A program made the translations under genes and the position numbers. This document shows positions 12,201-21,252 of a stretch of 64,000 nucleotides of DNA, piece after piece (the first letter of the stretch is position 1; each line of letters begins with the position of its first letter). Origin of the DNA: Parelaphostrongylus tenuis (taxonomy: Eukaryota; Nematoda; Chromadorea; Rhabditida; Metastrongylidae); NCBI GenBank assembly GCA_019055375.1, contig JAHQIW010000389.1:186001-250000 (forward strand). The letters are read 5' to 3'. Under the pieces are notes generated by a model, which saw only the letters and a list, made by a program, of their open reading frames with translations, was not told where the DNA came from and did not search any database.

Positions 12201-12357
12201 TAGTAGATTTACTCACATCGAAGTGTTTTTCAAAAGACTCAGCTAAATTTACCTGTGTAAAGCAGTCAATATCAATTGGAACAGAACTAGGCTCAGTGTT
12301 CAAGCGTGAATCTTTAGGAAACAATTCCATATCCTCCATAGATACCATCAATGTCAT
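6207..12357 (-). CDS. Multi-exon gene of unknown function
   Basis: Phase-compatible exons on the minus strand are: 12253-12357 (starts MTLMVSMEDMEL, ends CFTQ at a GTAAAT donor), 11974-12168 (KSFSLLQMHSSLERLWW...KSLARQ, donor GTATTT), 7297-7465 (FIKDVDVIVTYPLI...ATYRVAN, acceptor TTGCAG, donor GTGAGT) and 6305-6460 (QIYAYIIFMRVLRILQKRW..., acceptor TATTCAG). The last exon either splices at 6305 to a tiny final exon 6207-6214 or reads through to the same stop. Phases 0/0/1 match at every junction. A stop lies just upstream of the first ATG, with a possible trans-splice acceptor (TTCTAG) before it. An alternative donor GTGAGT at 12216 would add 12 residues. The product is about 210-250 residues with a hydrophobic segment near its C-terminus (IYAYIIFM). 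I do not recognise the family. More exons may exist in the 4.5-kb intron. Confidence 0.5.
8365..8800 (+). pseudogene. Mariner transposase relic (C-terminal part)
   Basis: Read in shifting frames, the translation resembles the catalytic half of a DD34D mariner transposase: LRRQLRKLAAAVRRKRPK, then AQDNALSH (counterpart of HDNARPH), then a C-terminal block with FKNYDQLVNGL and LCVENDG. Frameshifts and stops break it several times. It sits in the large intron of the unknown minus-strand gene, on the opposite strand. Confidence 0.65.
9100..11515. other. No recognisable feature
   Basis: Intronic or intergenic AT-rich sequence. The open frames at 9087-9479 overlap on both strands, are low in complexity and have no splice support. 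I see no repeat family shared with the rest of the window. Confidence 0.4.
11516..11969. repeat. Perfect tandem duplication, 2 x 227 bp
   Basis: The 227-bp unit 11516-11742 is repeated immediately at 11743-11969. I find no difference between the copies. The unit is non-coding as far as I can see (intronic on the minus strand). Its right edge lies 4 bp from the splice donor of the exon at 11974-12168, so the duplication copied intron sequence only. Perfect identity means it is very recent or an assembly artefact. Confidence 0.9.
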
Positions 12358-12399
12358 AGTGACTTATAAGCGACACCTAGAACTTGGATAGTAAACTTT

Positions 12400-13240
12400 T
12401 ACATAGCAAAAAGTAATTAAAGTAACACCTAATGATAGAAAGAACCAACACATAAAGTGGCGTCCGGAAAATAAATATGAGATGACTTATGAAAAACCAA
12501 AGTCACCTCTAATCAAGTACGAAAAAAAGGCTATGATAATAAAGAGTATTTTTTCTGAGGCCACGCTTTCTTCAACTTCGAAGATACAATGAAGAGCGCT
12601 GGGTTTTTTTTAGTAAACATAGTTGGTTCTGGTGTGATTTTTCAGTAATGTGAGTGAGCTGCGAAAGATAAAAATCAGTAAAACTTATGAATTGCAGAAA
12701 GAGTTTCAAGGTCTTGAGGTGTCAAGGTGACACGGGTCGGTGGAGATGTGACTGACATGCAAAGTGAAGACCTATGGTCGATATGGGAGTAAAATGACAC
12801 CATAAAGAATGAAGGTGATGTGACTATGTAAGTTTAGTAAGTGTCATAGTAGGCTTGATCGATAGAAAGAAAGTCGTGATTGAACGAGATGCAGGCTCAG
12901 AACAGGTTTGTCAGACCTGGTTGGGCAGACAATTAGTCAGCCGATGCACACTGCCTAGCAAACTATTGTAGTTTTAATTGCAAGTGTTTATAAAAATAAA
13001 GAATGAGGTCGAGAAAGCGGCACCAAGTACAAAAATGGACATGTCGCAGATGTTTTACTCTCTTCTGAAATGCCGTGAAGAAGTGGTAATAGCATTTTCT
13101 GCAACAGATAAATATTATGAATTTTATTATGTGAATGAATTATGAAAATTTCAATTGTATTTTATTTCGTTTGGTATTCGAAAGAATGCGAAAACGTACG
13201 GTGTAGTGCTTAGGAGTACTCTGAGACAGACATGTGGTCT
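12400..13240. other. No recognisable feature
   Basis: Upstream flank of the unknown minus-strand gene. Nothing coding or repetitive is recognised. Any promoter or outron would be here, but no specific motif can be supported. Confidence 0.4.
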
Positions 13241-13244
13241 ATCG

Positions 13245-13440
13245 TCCGCTGGTTGACAGTTCGATCCCGAGTTCAAGCTTCGTTAAGTCTTTCATCTCCC
13301 CGGGGTAAGTGAAATGGTACTTGGCTTGTTTGAGAAGGTAGCAGTAGTGATTCGATACATCGGTAGACCACCACAAGTCATTGTAAAGGCCACATATGCA
13401 TACAATCACCTCAAACGAAGCTAAGAATTGAAGACAAATG
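13245..13440 (+). repeat. tRNA-derived SINE, family B (partial)
   Basis: Carries ACAGTTCGATCCCGAG (box B-like) followed downstream by CATTGTAAAGGCCACATATG and CACCTCAAACGAAG. These are the reverse complements of blocks in the family B copies at 24950 and 61495, so this copy is in the opposite orientation to those. Confidence 0.5.
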
Positions 13441-13686
13441 TATGACACATCACTCAGGAGCTGATCAAATCCGAGAGCTTTGCTTCGTTCCTTTGTTCGA
13501 GAGAAACGTATCATTTTGAGATCTTCACCCTTAAAGCCCTTCTCAGACCAAAGTTATCAGGAAAACTTTTCCAATCATCTGTTTACAACAAAGGAAAGCT
13601 TCAAATAATAAATAACTCGACGATCTTTAGTATCCGTGTTGAGCATCATGCATTAGGCATCATTAAGCATCAGTAGCGGTTACTGG

Positions 13687-13790
13687 ATGTATATCTGGCC
13701 TTTACAATGTGTCGTAGTGGGCTACCATGTAGTAGATCACTGTTACTATCCTTCCAAACAAGTGTTGGTAACTTTGGGATTTTTTGATAA
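13687..13790 (-). repeat. SINE family B fragment
   Basis: TATCTGGCCTTTACAATG followed by a GTAGTGGGCTACC-type block matches the body of family B at 25035 and 61595. It lies about 300 bp from the oppositely oriented copy at 13245-13440, so the two could form an imperfect hairpin in RNA. Confidence 0.4.
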
Positions 13791-14094
13791 TTGGTTCACC
13801 AGATACAGTGAGCTCGATTATAACGAATTTCATGGTAGGAGAGCAAGAGTGAGGTTATTTAGCTTTATTTGGATATGATACAGTGGACAAAGCGGATATC
13901 GGGAAAGACTGTGTTGAGTATGGTAAAGTATCTTGAACACTGAGTGCTCGGGGGCTGCGCTTAAAGGCCGAGTAACATTGGAGTTGTTGTTACTTTCTTT
14001 CTTACACTAAGATGCCATCGGCTACTGTTCTAAAAATGATACATGTCTTTGAATGATAAAAAAGTTGAGCACAGATGGACGCTTGTTTGAAGTT

Positions 14095-14290
14095 GGAACA
14101 AACTAAAAATTGCCAGCTGAGAGCCCGATCGGCAGCACAGATGTCACCATCTGCTTACGGTCCATGGAATTACAGAATACAAGTCTGGTGCCAATTTGCC
14201 AAGCTTAGAGAAATAGAAGGCTCGGTGAGTTTTGAGCGCGGGTTTGAATCTTACGACCATGCTTGTGTGTAGCAGGGCATCACTAACCTT
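14095..14290 (-). repeat. SINE family B, tRNA-like head and body
   Basis: On the minus strand it reads TGATGCCCTGCTACACACAA then AGATTCAAACCC (diverged box B) then ACTCACCGAGCC. On the plus strand the GGTGCCAATTTGCC block corresponds to GGTACCAATTTACCGA in the copies at 25130 and 61680. Confidence 0.45.
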
Positions 14291-14989
14291 CACTGAGTCA
14301 CCTGAGCGTCAACCTCTTGAGGGACGGCGCTGATACGAAAGCGGCGTCGAACCATCGTTTGCGCGGTTGTCAGGAAGGCGGCACCGGCATATCTGTGCAT
14401 GCTTGTCTGGCTGTCAACCTGCTTTCTCACAGGGCACCACGTCAGCATTACATCACCTGAGTGAGATTTCACGTGAGCATGAAAAATACTCTCTTGGTCC
14501 ACAAGCGGTTAAGGAGAAAAGCAAAAATTCGCTAGGAAAATAGCTTTCGTTTAGATAGTTTCATATGATTCACTCTCATCTCCTGTTGTCGAATGACTAA
14601 AGTAGTCGCTAATGGGCTCTCTATTCATTGACTTAATTGTAAGTGTACTTAGCATGTAGCTTATACGCGTTTTAAGAAATCAAAAAACATCATACTTTCA
14701 ATGTAGAAAGTCTGTAAAAAAGTTCAGTCATCGTGCTCATCATCTTCTTCCCTGCTTTTGATATCGCTTCAAACTTGCAAATAGGTGAGAATTTCAGGTA
14801 CTGTTGAAACGTATGTATGTCCTATTTATTTCATTTTTGACACTTACACCTTATATGACGAGTCTGTGATCTTAGATCGTTGATTTGGGTCGAAATTTCA
14901 AATTGACGTGCTGGCTTGCTAGGCATGGGATGCTCCTATCACGGCCCTCTCCATAAAATATTCCACAGCGCTGACTTTTGATCCTGCAT

Positions 14990-15190
14990 ATGTAGTGGCT
15001 TCACAGGAACCCAACTGACCCGATGACGCGATTTCTTCACGAAAATCCTAGACAAAGTTATGATGCTCAACGACTTCCTATAGCGAGGACAACCCACTGG
15101 ACTACTCTTGCGCGAGATAGAGAAAAATGCAGTGTTACTGGTGCTCGCTCGAGTCACTCAGCGATCAACGTGAGGACAGCTAACAGATTA
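14990..15190 (+). mobile_element. RTE-type LINE, 3' terminal fragment
   Basis: About 200 bp matching the last part of the LINE at 19640: CCGATGACGCGATTTCTTCAC, the YDAQRLPIARTTHW segment, GATAGAGAAAAATG and the SHSAINV region corresponding to SLDDQR. A hammerhead element begins about 80 bp downstream, much as at the left end of the window. Confidence 0.8.
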
Positions 15191-15269
15191 TGTAGCGGCC
15201 AAGTTTCCGACGCGTGAGGTGAGACAAGAAGGATGGCATACCCGAAAAGGTAAACACGATGCCTCATAA

Positions 15270-15585
15270 TTATTACTTGAGCCGACATGCCATGTGGTCC
15301 AATAATGGGCTCTCTTACAGCCCGATACACGTATTTCGACCTTACAGTCTCGTCAGTCGGGCAGAACCCGTTGTCTTTCAATTTTTTAGTGAACCCTCTC
15401 GGGAGTTCCTAATCTCCCTATAAAGAGGTAGCGAAAACGAACAATTCAAAGTCTAAGTCAAGTGAAACCATCACCGAACTTACAGAGTTTCACACTCAAT
15501 TGCTCTTTGACTGTTCTTTATATAATATTACAACTTTATTTCGAGTGCTCTATTAAGACCACACTCGAATTTTAATATTTTTCGT
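15270..15585 (-). mobile_element. Hammerhead-ribozyme element, locus B
   Basis: A single permuted unit: TTGAGCC...GCCATGTGGTCC arm start, minus-strand ribozyme, a CACTCAATTGCTCTTTG block, then TTTCGAGTGCTCTATTAAGA and CCACACTCG at 15539-15572. That last motif opens the unit at the other loci. No inverted partner arm is seen here, so this copy is a monomer or truncated. Confidence 0.75.
15320..15362 (-). ncRNA. Hammerhead ribozyme B
   Basis: Minus strand: stem I GCCCGA/UCGGGC is perfect over 6 bp; core CUGACGA; stem II GAC/GUC plus a U-G closing pair; GAAA; stem III AUAC/GUGU with one U-G pair; cleavage expected after GUA. All core nucleotides are intact. Confidence 0.88.
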
Positions 15586-15589
15586 AGTA

Positions 15590-16890
15590 TGTTTTTCTCA
15601 TTTTTCTTCCGTTTATTTTTTTGAATAATGCCATTGGTTGTGTTCACCTTCCAACGCATACTATCTAGAGCAACCAAATTCTTCACTTTGTGGAATGCAA
15701 TTAAAGGACCGAAAACGAATAAGTTTTTTGCCAACGTCAATTTCTTGGAATTTGTATATAGATTATTTTCTTTTGTATAAATTGTTATTGAGCTATGCAA
15801 GCGGGTGTGATTCAGCGATTCCTAGTGGCTGATGCTTTCGAAGAGTGTTTTAACCGTTTAAATGCATTTAAAGACGAATTTCTTTTCGTGGCTTTGCAAG
15901 CTCCAATTTTAAAACCATCGTTGAGGTGTCAATAAGATTGTCCTACTCTTTCTTTATATTCCCTTTAGCTTATTGAATTTATCAAAGTACACTGGCTGAA
16001 ATGTGTATTCGGGAACCTTCTCATGAGTAAATTAGATACTGGATGAAAGATGTTACACAATAAAAATGAAGTTATCAAAGAATGCAGATATTAACGTATT
16101 GTTTCATCTCTTATTACATCACTACTACTTGTTAATTTGATATGTTGCTTAGAAATTGATAACTTATTGCAACTTGTTTGCTTACAATGGCATATATGAG
16201 CTCAAATTCTACCCACTGGAAATCGCAGTGATTCCTGTACGATATTGTAGGTTTCTGATAAAGTCCAGATTTTGATCGATATCAAAGGGATTTCATTGTC
16301 GAGAATAGTTTAATAAAATAGAAGAGAGTTTAATAAGGCGATTTCTGCCGAAATATGCTATTACAACTACAAAAGAATGACGTATTTGCCAAAAATGATA
16401 CTCCGCATTGAATTGGAATGCCACTTCATCGATAAGATTCAACAGTTTCCAGATTGGTGTACTTCAGGAATTCAAACCTCTATAGAGTTATAGAACAAAC
16501 TCAACTCTACTGTAATATAAGTGATAACGTTTTATACATCCACTTATACTCAACTGTGAACATTATTCATCGCTGCAACAAGGTGACACGCCAATGCTTT
16601 TTTTTGAAACGCCGCATTTTAATGAAAAGGAAAATCAAATGCTTACGAAAAGGTTATATATCGAACTGTTGCTGAGCAATTCTATGCTTTGTTATTTATA
16701 TTCATCCATATTTCACTCGTACTCATCATTTATTTTCTATATCAAAAACAATCCACTTTAATTCAGTGTTACAAATAATCGTCAAATAATCAAATATATA
16801 ATCATTTTGTACTTCCATCATCGAACATTACGACATAGCAATTTTATTATAACAATTGCGTAAAACCTAGAACTTCTACGAATTATGAAA
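15590..16890. other. No recognisable feature
   Basis: Very AT-rich. Short open frames (15638-15832, 16454-16675) lack codon structure, conserved motifs and splice support. Confidence 0.4.
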
Positions 16891-17179
16891 AATCGAAATA
16901 TGTCAAGGCTTCTGCTCAGTTTCTTAAGCTTTTTCCACAAAGAACGTGACTGAGATACATGAAAAACGGCAAGAGACAAGTGAGTATGGTGAATGGGGCA
17001 GAGTTTCATCCCATTCATCGAAAATGTCAATGTTGCGCCGTATTACCACTACGCAGAACATAATTTTGCCGACCTTTCTCAATTTATAAATATTCTTCAG
17101 ATTTCTGGGTACACTTGAAATGCTTCCACAAGTTCTCCAACATTTATGCTTGATGAACGTGAACAAATATTAATTCCCA

Positions 17180-18300
17180 TAAGCATATCTGTTGAAATTT
17201 CTCTTTTGAGAGTGCAGATTTTGGTTCATCGAATTTGTACAATCACATTTCTATTATAATTCATTGTTATAGCACAAAATCACGTAAAGAGAGCTCTATG
17301 ATTACATATAATCGAACAGCAATAGGAAAAATTGCTATTTTCAAATATGTGCAAGCGCATTTCTGCTCAATTCCATCATAAGCTCCTTTTGATTGAGATT
17401 GCAATGGTCAGATGTAATCTTATTACTCTACAAGTGATAAATTATTTAGCCACTTCAATTTCCACTTAAACTTACAGGCCTTTTATGATTTGATTATGAC
17501 GAGTTATCAGTTAGTCAAATATCTCTTACCAGATCAACCACACTGATCAAGATAATTACCGGCTGTCAGATAAACACTTTATGAAGAAAAAAACCTTTTT
17601 ATATTTTTGCTTAGTTGTGAGTGCAAGTAAACTCAAGAGTAATGAAGCATAACGAACTCCAGCTATGCTCTCCACACCACCCCACGGTACATGAAGAGAT
17701 AGACGCATTGTATCTCAAAACAGATGATGTTTAGAAACATGGTGAAGAAGGATATGATAAACATAGACATTAATCTACAAAACGATTCATAGCGACTGAA
17801 ACTTTCTACACAGTTGTCAATTCAACTACACTTTTGCTTGTTCAAAGCTGAAATATAACCACTTTTGAACAAACAACACAACTTTTGGATTTTTATTCCG
17901 AGAGTAATTACAAGTGTAAGAAAGCCATTAAAGAAAATCTGGATCCATTGAAAGCCCAATAAGCATCAAAAAAATAAAATCAACAAATTGTGGCAATTTC
18001 GTAACTAATCACAGATAACACTAATGTCATATAGGTACGCTTGCTGTGTCGTCAAAATGGTAAATATTCACTCAGTAAATCAGAGCATTTCGAAATAGTG
18101 ACAGAGTACTTGAGTTGAATTCCAATATGATGATTTTTAGATAGATTTACCCGAACATTTAGCAATCACCGGTCGATCTCAGAAATCGTTCCGGATAAAA
18201 GCATGTTGAAGATCTTTTTACGATCTCCTTCTATGCTAATAAAATCTATAAAGCCGGAAAAGTAGTTGACATCACGAGTGTTTGTATCTGAAAATCTACC
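17180..18300. other. No recognisable feature
   Basis: AT-rich sequence 3' of the exon-like stretch at 18310-18669. Nothing coding or repetitive is recognised. Confidence 0.4.
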
Positions 18301-18309
18301 ACCTAAACA

Positions 18310-18669
18310 TTACGAAACTACTTTGTTCCTCATACGATTACATTTTTCCTTGTCGCTCATAAAACGGAAAGCAGTTAGGAGACTCCAAATACAAGTAGTC
18401 ATGAAAACAGTGCAGAGAGAAAATTGAAAACCGCTGGAGAGTACCATCAACAGAAGATCGAGTCCAGTGAAGGAGTGTTCAAAAATTTTATCTCCACAAT
18501 AACAATGCTGCATTAGTTCCGGCTCATTCTCAATTGGAAAAAGCGATGGAGAAAACTGAGTGAGCAAATGTTTTCCAAAGTCTGCGTCAGCGAATTCATT
18601 CTTCAACATTCGTACCAACATATGAAATCTTTTGAAGAATCGTGCATAGTGTCCATGTAGAAACGTCAC
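18310..18669 (-). CDS. Putative exon of a membrane-like protein
   Basis: An uninterrupted minus-strand frame of about 119 codons, long for this sequence. It encodes a charged N-terminal part (HMLVRMLKNEFADADFGKHL), a cysteine pair (HCYCGD), then hydrophobic residues compatible with one or two membrane segments (LDLLLMVLSSGF, SLCTVFMTTCIWSLL), and ends in a basic tail before a stop. A stop precedes the frame closely; the acceptor may be at GTGAAG. I do not recognise the family. It could be a 3' exon of a transporter or receptor, or an isolated relic. Confidence 0.35.
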   Translation of the reverse strand: MTFLHGHYARFFKRFHMLVRMLKNEFADADFGKHLLTQFSPSLFPIENEPELMQHCYCGDKIFEHSFTGLDLLLMVLSSGFQFSLCTVFMTTCIWSLLTAFRFMSDKEKCNRMRNKVVS

Positions 18670-19069
18670 GCTTCACTAACGTTGGAAGAATGATAAGATA
18701 GGAAACATTCAACATCAGAACGTGAAGCAAAGTCAATTTCGGAAGTTCAAGAATGCTGTAGAACTTTTAATATTGCAGCGAACAAAACTATATGTAATAA
18801 ACATGCGTCATGTTAACACAATGCAATGCTTTGCATTGTTCGTCAAAATAAGCGTGCTTCTTTTCTCCTAATCACAAAGTAGTCAACTTCTATTACAGAA
18901 GACTTGAAACGAATACTGAAATATAAATCTAAAAGTTCTTATGTTTTACTGCTTAATGCAGTAAAAAGGTGTCAGTTCAACTATGTCTACAAAGCGATAT
19001 TGCTAATACGACCAAACCTGTTAAAGGTTCTAGTGGTTGATAGCGGTGATAGACAGATGAAGAATGAGT

Positions 19070-19180
19070 GGTGGGTAAGCAGAGGCCTTGGTGTTGCAGT
19101 GGTAGCACATGCCACGGTATGGGTGAAACACAAGTTCGACTTCCGCCTGAGGTCGACTTTTTGCTTACCACTCATTTCTT
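19070..19180 (+). repeat. tRNA-derived SINE, family A
   Basis: tRNA-like head with box A-like TTGGTGTTGCAGTGG and box B-like AAGTTCGACTTCC. It is bounded by GAGTGGTGGGTAAGC on the left and its complement GCTTACCACTC on the right. The same arrangement of a tRNA head inside a short inverted repeat recurs in the other family A copies. Confidence 0.55.
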
Positions 19181-19212
19181 ATAGCGGAATATAATCCGAA
19201 ATTCTAGTATTT

Positions 19213-19375
19213 TCACTGCTTTTTGGCAGTGTTATGATGTTACTTGTATACATAGGAGAACTGAGTGGTGGGAATAAACACGGCCCCAGGTGGGAATCGA
19301 ACCCGTGCTCCGCCACATCCGGGAACGAGTGCTCTACCACTACACTACTATAAGTAACATCACAACACTGCGAAA
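19213..19375 (-). repeat. tRNA-derived SINE, family A, with 3' hairpin
   Basis: On the minus strand: box A-like TAGTGTAGTGGTAGAGCAC, perfect box B GGTTCGATTCC, GGGGCCGTG, TTCCCACCACTCAG, then a tail ACATCATAACACTGC ending in the stem-loop CACTGC...GCAGTG. The head resembles tRNA-Gly, but the acceptor stem does not close, so this is a SINE, not a tRNA gene. Confidence 0.65.
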
Positions 19376-19534
19376 AAGCAGGTATTAGGATTTTGGACTA
19401 TCATGTCTAACAGTGGCTGTCAGCTAAACTGGGTTTATGAAGCGAAATCGCATACCCGAACAAACCTGTTGAGGGTTGGTGGCTGACGGCTAACATGGAG
19501 ATATTGAGGGGTGAGTGGTCGGGCAAATGTGCTT

Positions 19535-19640
19535 CGGTGGTGTAGTGGTAGAGCACTCTTCCGCGGATGGGGTGGAGAGCGGGTTCAATTCCCGTCTGGG
19601 GCCGCCGCGTTTTTGCTCATCACTCAATTCTCTTAGGTAT
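19535..19640 (+). repeat. tRNA-derived SINE, family A (3' truncated)
   Basis: Box A-like TGGTGTAGTGGTAGAGCAC and box B-like GGTTCAATTCC, then GTCTGGGGCCGC and TTGCTCATCACTCAATTCTC. It lacks the terminal stem-loop because LINE sequence begins directly after it. It is oriented opposite to the copy at 19213. Confidence 0.6.
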
Positions 19641-20480
19641 CACCTGTATCAAATGTGGTTCCGTTGATCGTCGAGTGACTCGAGCGGGTACCAGCAACTC
19701 TTCCATTTTTCCCTATCGCGTGCAAGAGTAGCCCAGTGGGTCCTCTTCGCTCTAGGAATTTGCTGGGCATCATATCTTTCTTCTATCGCTTTCGTGAAGA
19801 AGTCGGACCAACGGGTCAGCGGTCTTCCTTTAGAACGCATGACGTCCCGAGGAATCCAGTCGGTAACGGCTCTCGTCCATCGGTTGTCGTTGAAGGGCAT
19901 CACGTGTCCGGCCCACCTTATTTTCGATATCCTGGCGTGTAGAACGGCGTCTCTGATTTTCAATCGTTGACGTAGGTCGGAACTTCGGATCCTTTCTCTC
20001 ATTTGAACGGAATACTCCCAACACCGACCTTTCGACTGCGCGTTCGATAACGCCAAGTGATATTTCATCCTGCTTAAGTAGCCACCAGGTTTCTGCTGCA
20101 TACGCTAGGGCAAGAATAATCGTCGAGTCGAAAAGGTGGGCATGGAGTCGGGTGTTCTTTGTCCTCTTCACTACATCTTCGATGCTCTTAAACGTTCCCC
20201 AAGCCGCTCGTTTCCTCCTGCTCAACTCTGGAGCTAAGTCGTTCATCATGTTGATTTCACGACCTAGATAGACGTAACTGGAGCATTCGGAAATTGCCGT
20301 TCCGTTGAGCGTGAACGGTTCATTGGAAACCCATCCGTTCCTCATGAACATTGTTTTCGTTAGATTCAGTTGAAGACCAATCTTTCCACAGGCGTTATCG
20401 AAATTGGTCAACATTCGTTTCGCTTGGCTGATGTTTGGTGTTATGAGAACGATATCGTCAGCCAAGCGAAGATGGTTAAT
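19640..20480 (-). mobile_element. RTE-type LINE, RT C-terminal half
   Basis: Minus-strand reading gives LRLADDIVLITP (RT catalytic ADD motif), AYAAETWW, KIRWAGHVM, GRPLTRWSDFF and DREKWKSCW, in the order typical of RTE-clade reverse transcriptases through their C-terminal region. One frameshift near 20000 separates two long frames; otherwise it is fairly well preserved. The ORF is interrupted at 20481 by a hammerhead element and resumes at 21047. The 5' half with the endonuclease is absent. Confidence 0.9.
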
Positions 20481-20592
20481 ATCTTTCGTTTCGAGTGTTT
20501 TCTTAAGACCACAGCTCAAATTTCAATATGCCTGATAATCATTATTTGAGCCACGCATGTCAGTGGTCTGTCAATGAGGGCTGACTTATAGA

Positions 20593-20635
20593 GCCCGATA
20601 CACGTGTTTCGATCTTGCGATCTCGTCAGTCGGGC
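20593..20635 (-). ncRNA. Hammerhead ribozyme C-left
   Basis: Minus strand: perfect stem I GCCCGA/UCGGGC; CUGACGA; stem II GAUC/GAUC closed by a GCAA tetraloop (GNRA type); GAAA; stem III ACAC/GUGU palindrome; cleavage expected after GUA. This is the most regular copy in the window. Confidence 0.92.
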
Positions 20636-20930
20636 AATTACCCTTTCTCGTCTTTTGCTAATCTCTGTGGGTGCTCCAGTCCCCACAATAAGAGTTAGCG
20701 ACGACGAACATTTTACATTCCATGTCCTGTGAAGAACTCACCAAACACAGAGTTTTGTACACTCGATTGCTCGTGGCTAGTATATTCAATATATCATAAC
20801 TTTCGTTTCGAGTGTTTTCCTAAGACCACAGCACAAAATTCAATATGCCTTGCAATCATTTTTTCTCTTAGTCTAAATATGGGGACTGAAGCACCCACAC
20901 AGAATTGGCAAAAGACGAGAAAGGGTAGCT

Positions 20931-20973
20931 GCCCGACTGACGAGATAGCAAGTTCGAAACACGTGTATCGGGC
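20931..20973 (+). ncRNA. Hammerhead ribozyme C-right
   Basis: Plus-strand partner of the copy at 20593 in the inverted arm. Stem I, CUGACGA, GAAA and the ACACGUGU stem III are intact. Stem II has changed to GAUA/GUUC and keeps only two clear pairs, so activity may be reduced. Confidence 0.85.
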
Positions 20974-21046
20974 TCTATAAGTCAGCCCTCATTGACAGAC
21001 CACTGACATGCGTGGCTCAAATAATGATTATCAGGCATATTGAAGA

Positions 21047-21228
21047 CGGTTCAATTGTCGACCGTCAATTTTCACTCTCATTTCGTCCCATTCTAATGTT
21101 CGCATGACGTTTTGTAGGGTGGCAGTGAATAGTTTAGGCAAAATTGTATCGCCTTGTCGAACCCCTCTTCTTACGTCAATGGTGATATTGTTGTAGTATG
21201 GAGATATTTTGGTAAATGGAATATACAT
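21047..21228 (-). mobile_element. RTE-type LINE, continuation upstream of the insertion
   Basis: Minus-strand frame with RRGVRQGDTILPKLF, the RT motif with the conserved RQGD, followed by VKIDGRQLNRL. It joins the segment at 20480 once the inserted element is removed. It stops at an AT-rich tract near 21230, so the copy is 5' truncated. Confidence 0.9.
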
Positions 21229-21252
21229 GTAAATTTTGGGGTGGTAAGATTA

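Larger units (their letters stand above)
20481..21046. mobile_element. Hammerhead-ribozyme element, locus C, inserted in LINE
   Basis: Splits the LINE ORF between the codons for GRQLN and HLRLADD; GGTTAA on one side and GGTTCAA on the other look like a short target duplication. It starts with a complete unit (TTTCGAGTGTTTTCTTAAGA at 20488 up to about 20805), followed by the start of a second unit in the same direction (TTTCGAGTGTTTTCCTAAGA), then an inverted arm. The outer arms 20522-20697 and 20869-21044 are near-perfect inverted repeats with a ribozyme in each. A head-to-tail unit plus an inverted copy suggests reverse transcription of a multimeric or circular RNA. Confidence 0.85.

Noticed and set aside
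13239..13514. Minus-strand frame of 91 codons
   Set aside because: It runs through a SINE family B copy, so it is a repeat translation.
15154..15381. Open frame of 75 codons across the ribozyme unit
   Set aside because: Similar frames (21.0 kb, 44.0-44.3 kb) are just translations of the non-coding ribozyme arms; they are not conserved as protein.
16818..17166. Two overlapping minus-strand frames (FDEWDETLPHSPYS and neighbours)
   Set aside because: They are in different frames over the same DNA, with no convincing splice pair and no family likeness.
19213..19375. tRNA-Gly gene on the minus strand
   Set aside because: Box A and box B are excellent, but the acceptor and anticodon stems do not close and the same head recurs with a common non-tRNA tail elsewhere, so it is a SINE.
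20481..21046. Classical MITE with terminal inverted repeats
   Set aside because: The units are permuted, partly head-to-tail and carry ribozymes, and a sister copy has a 14-bp target duplication, which does not fit a cut-and-paste DNA element.
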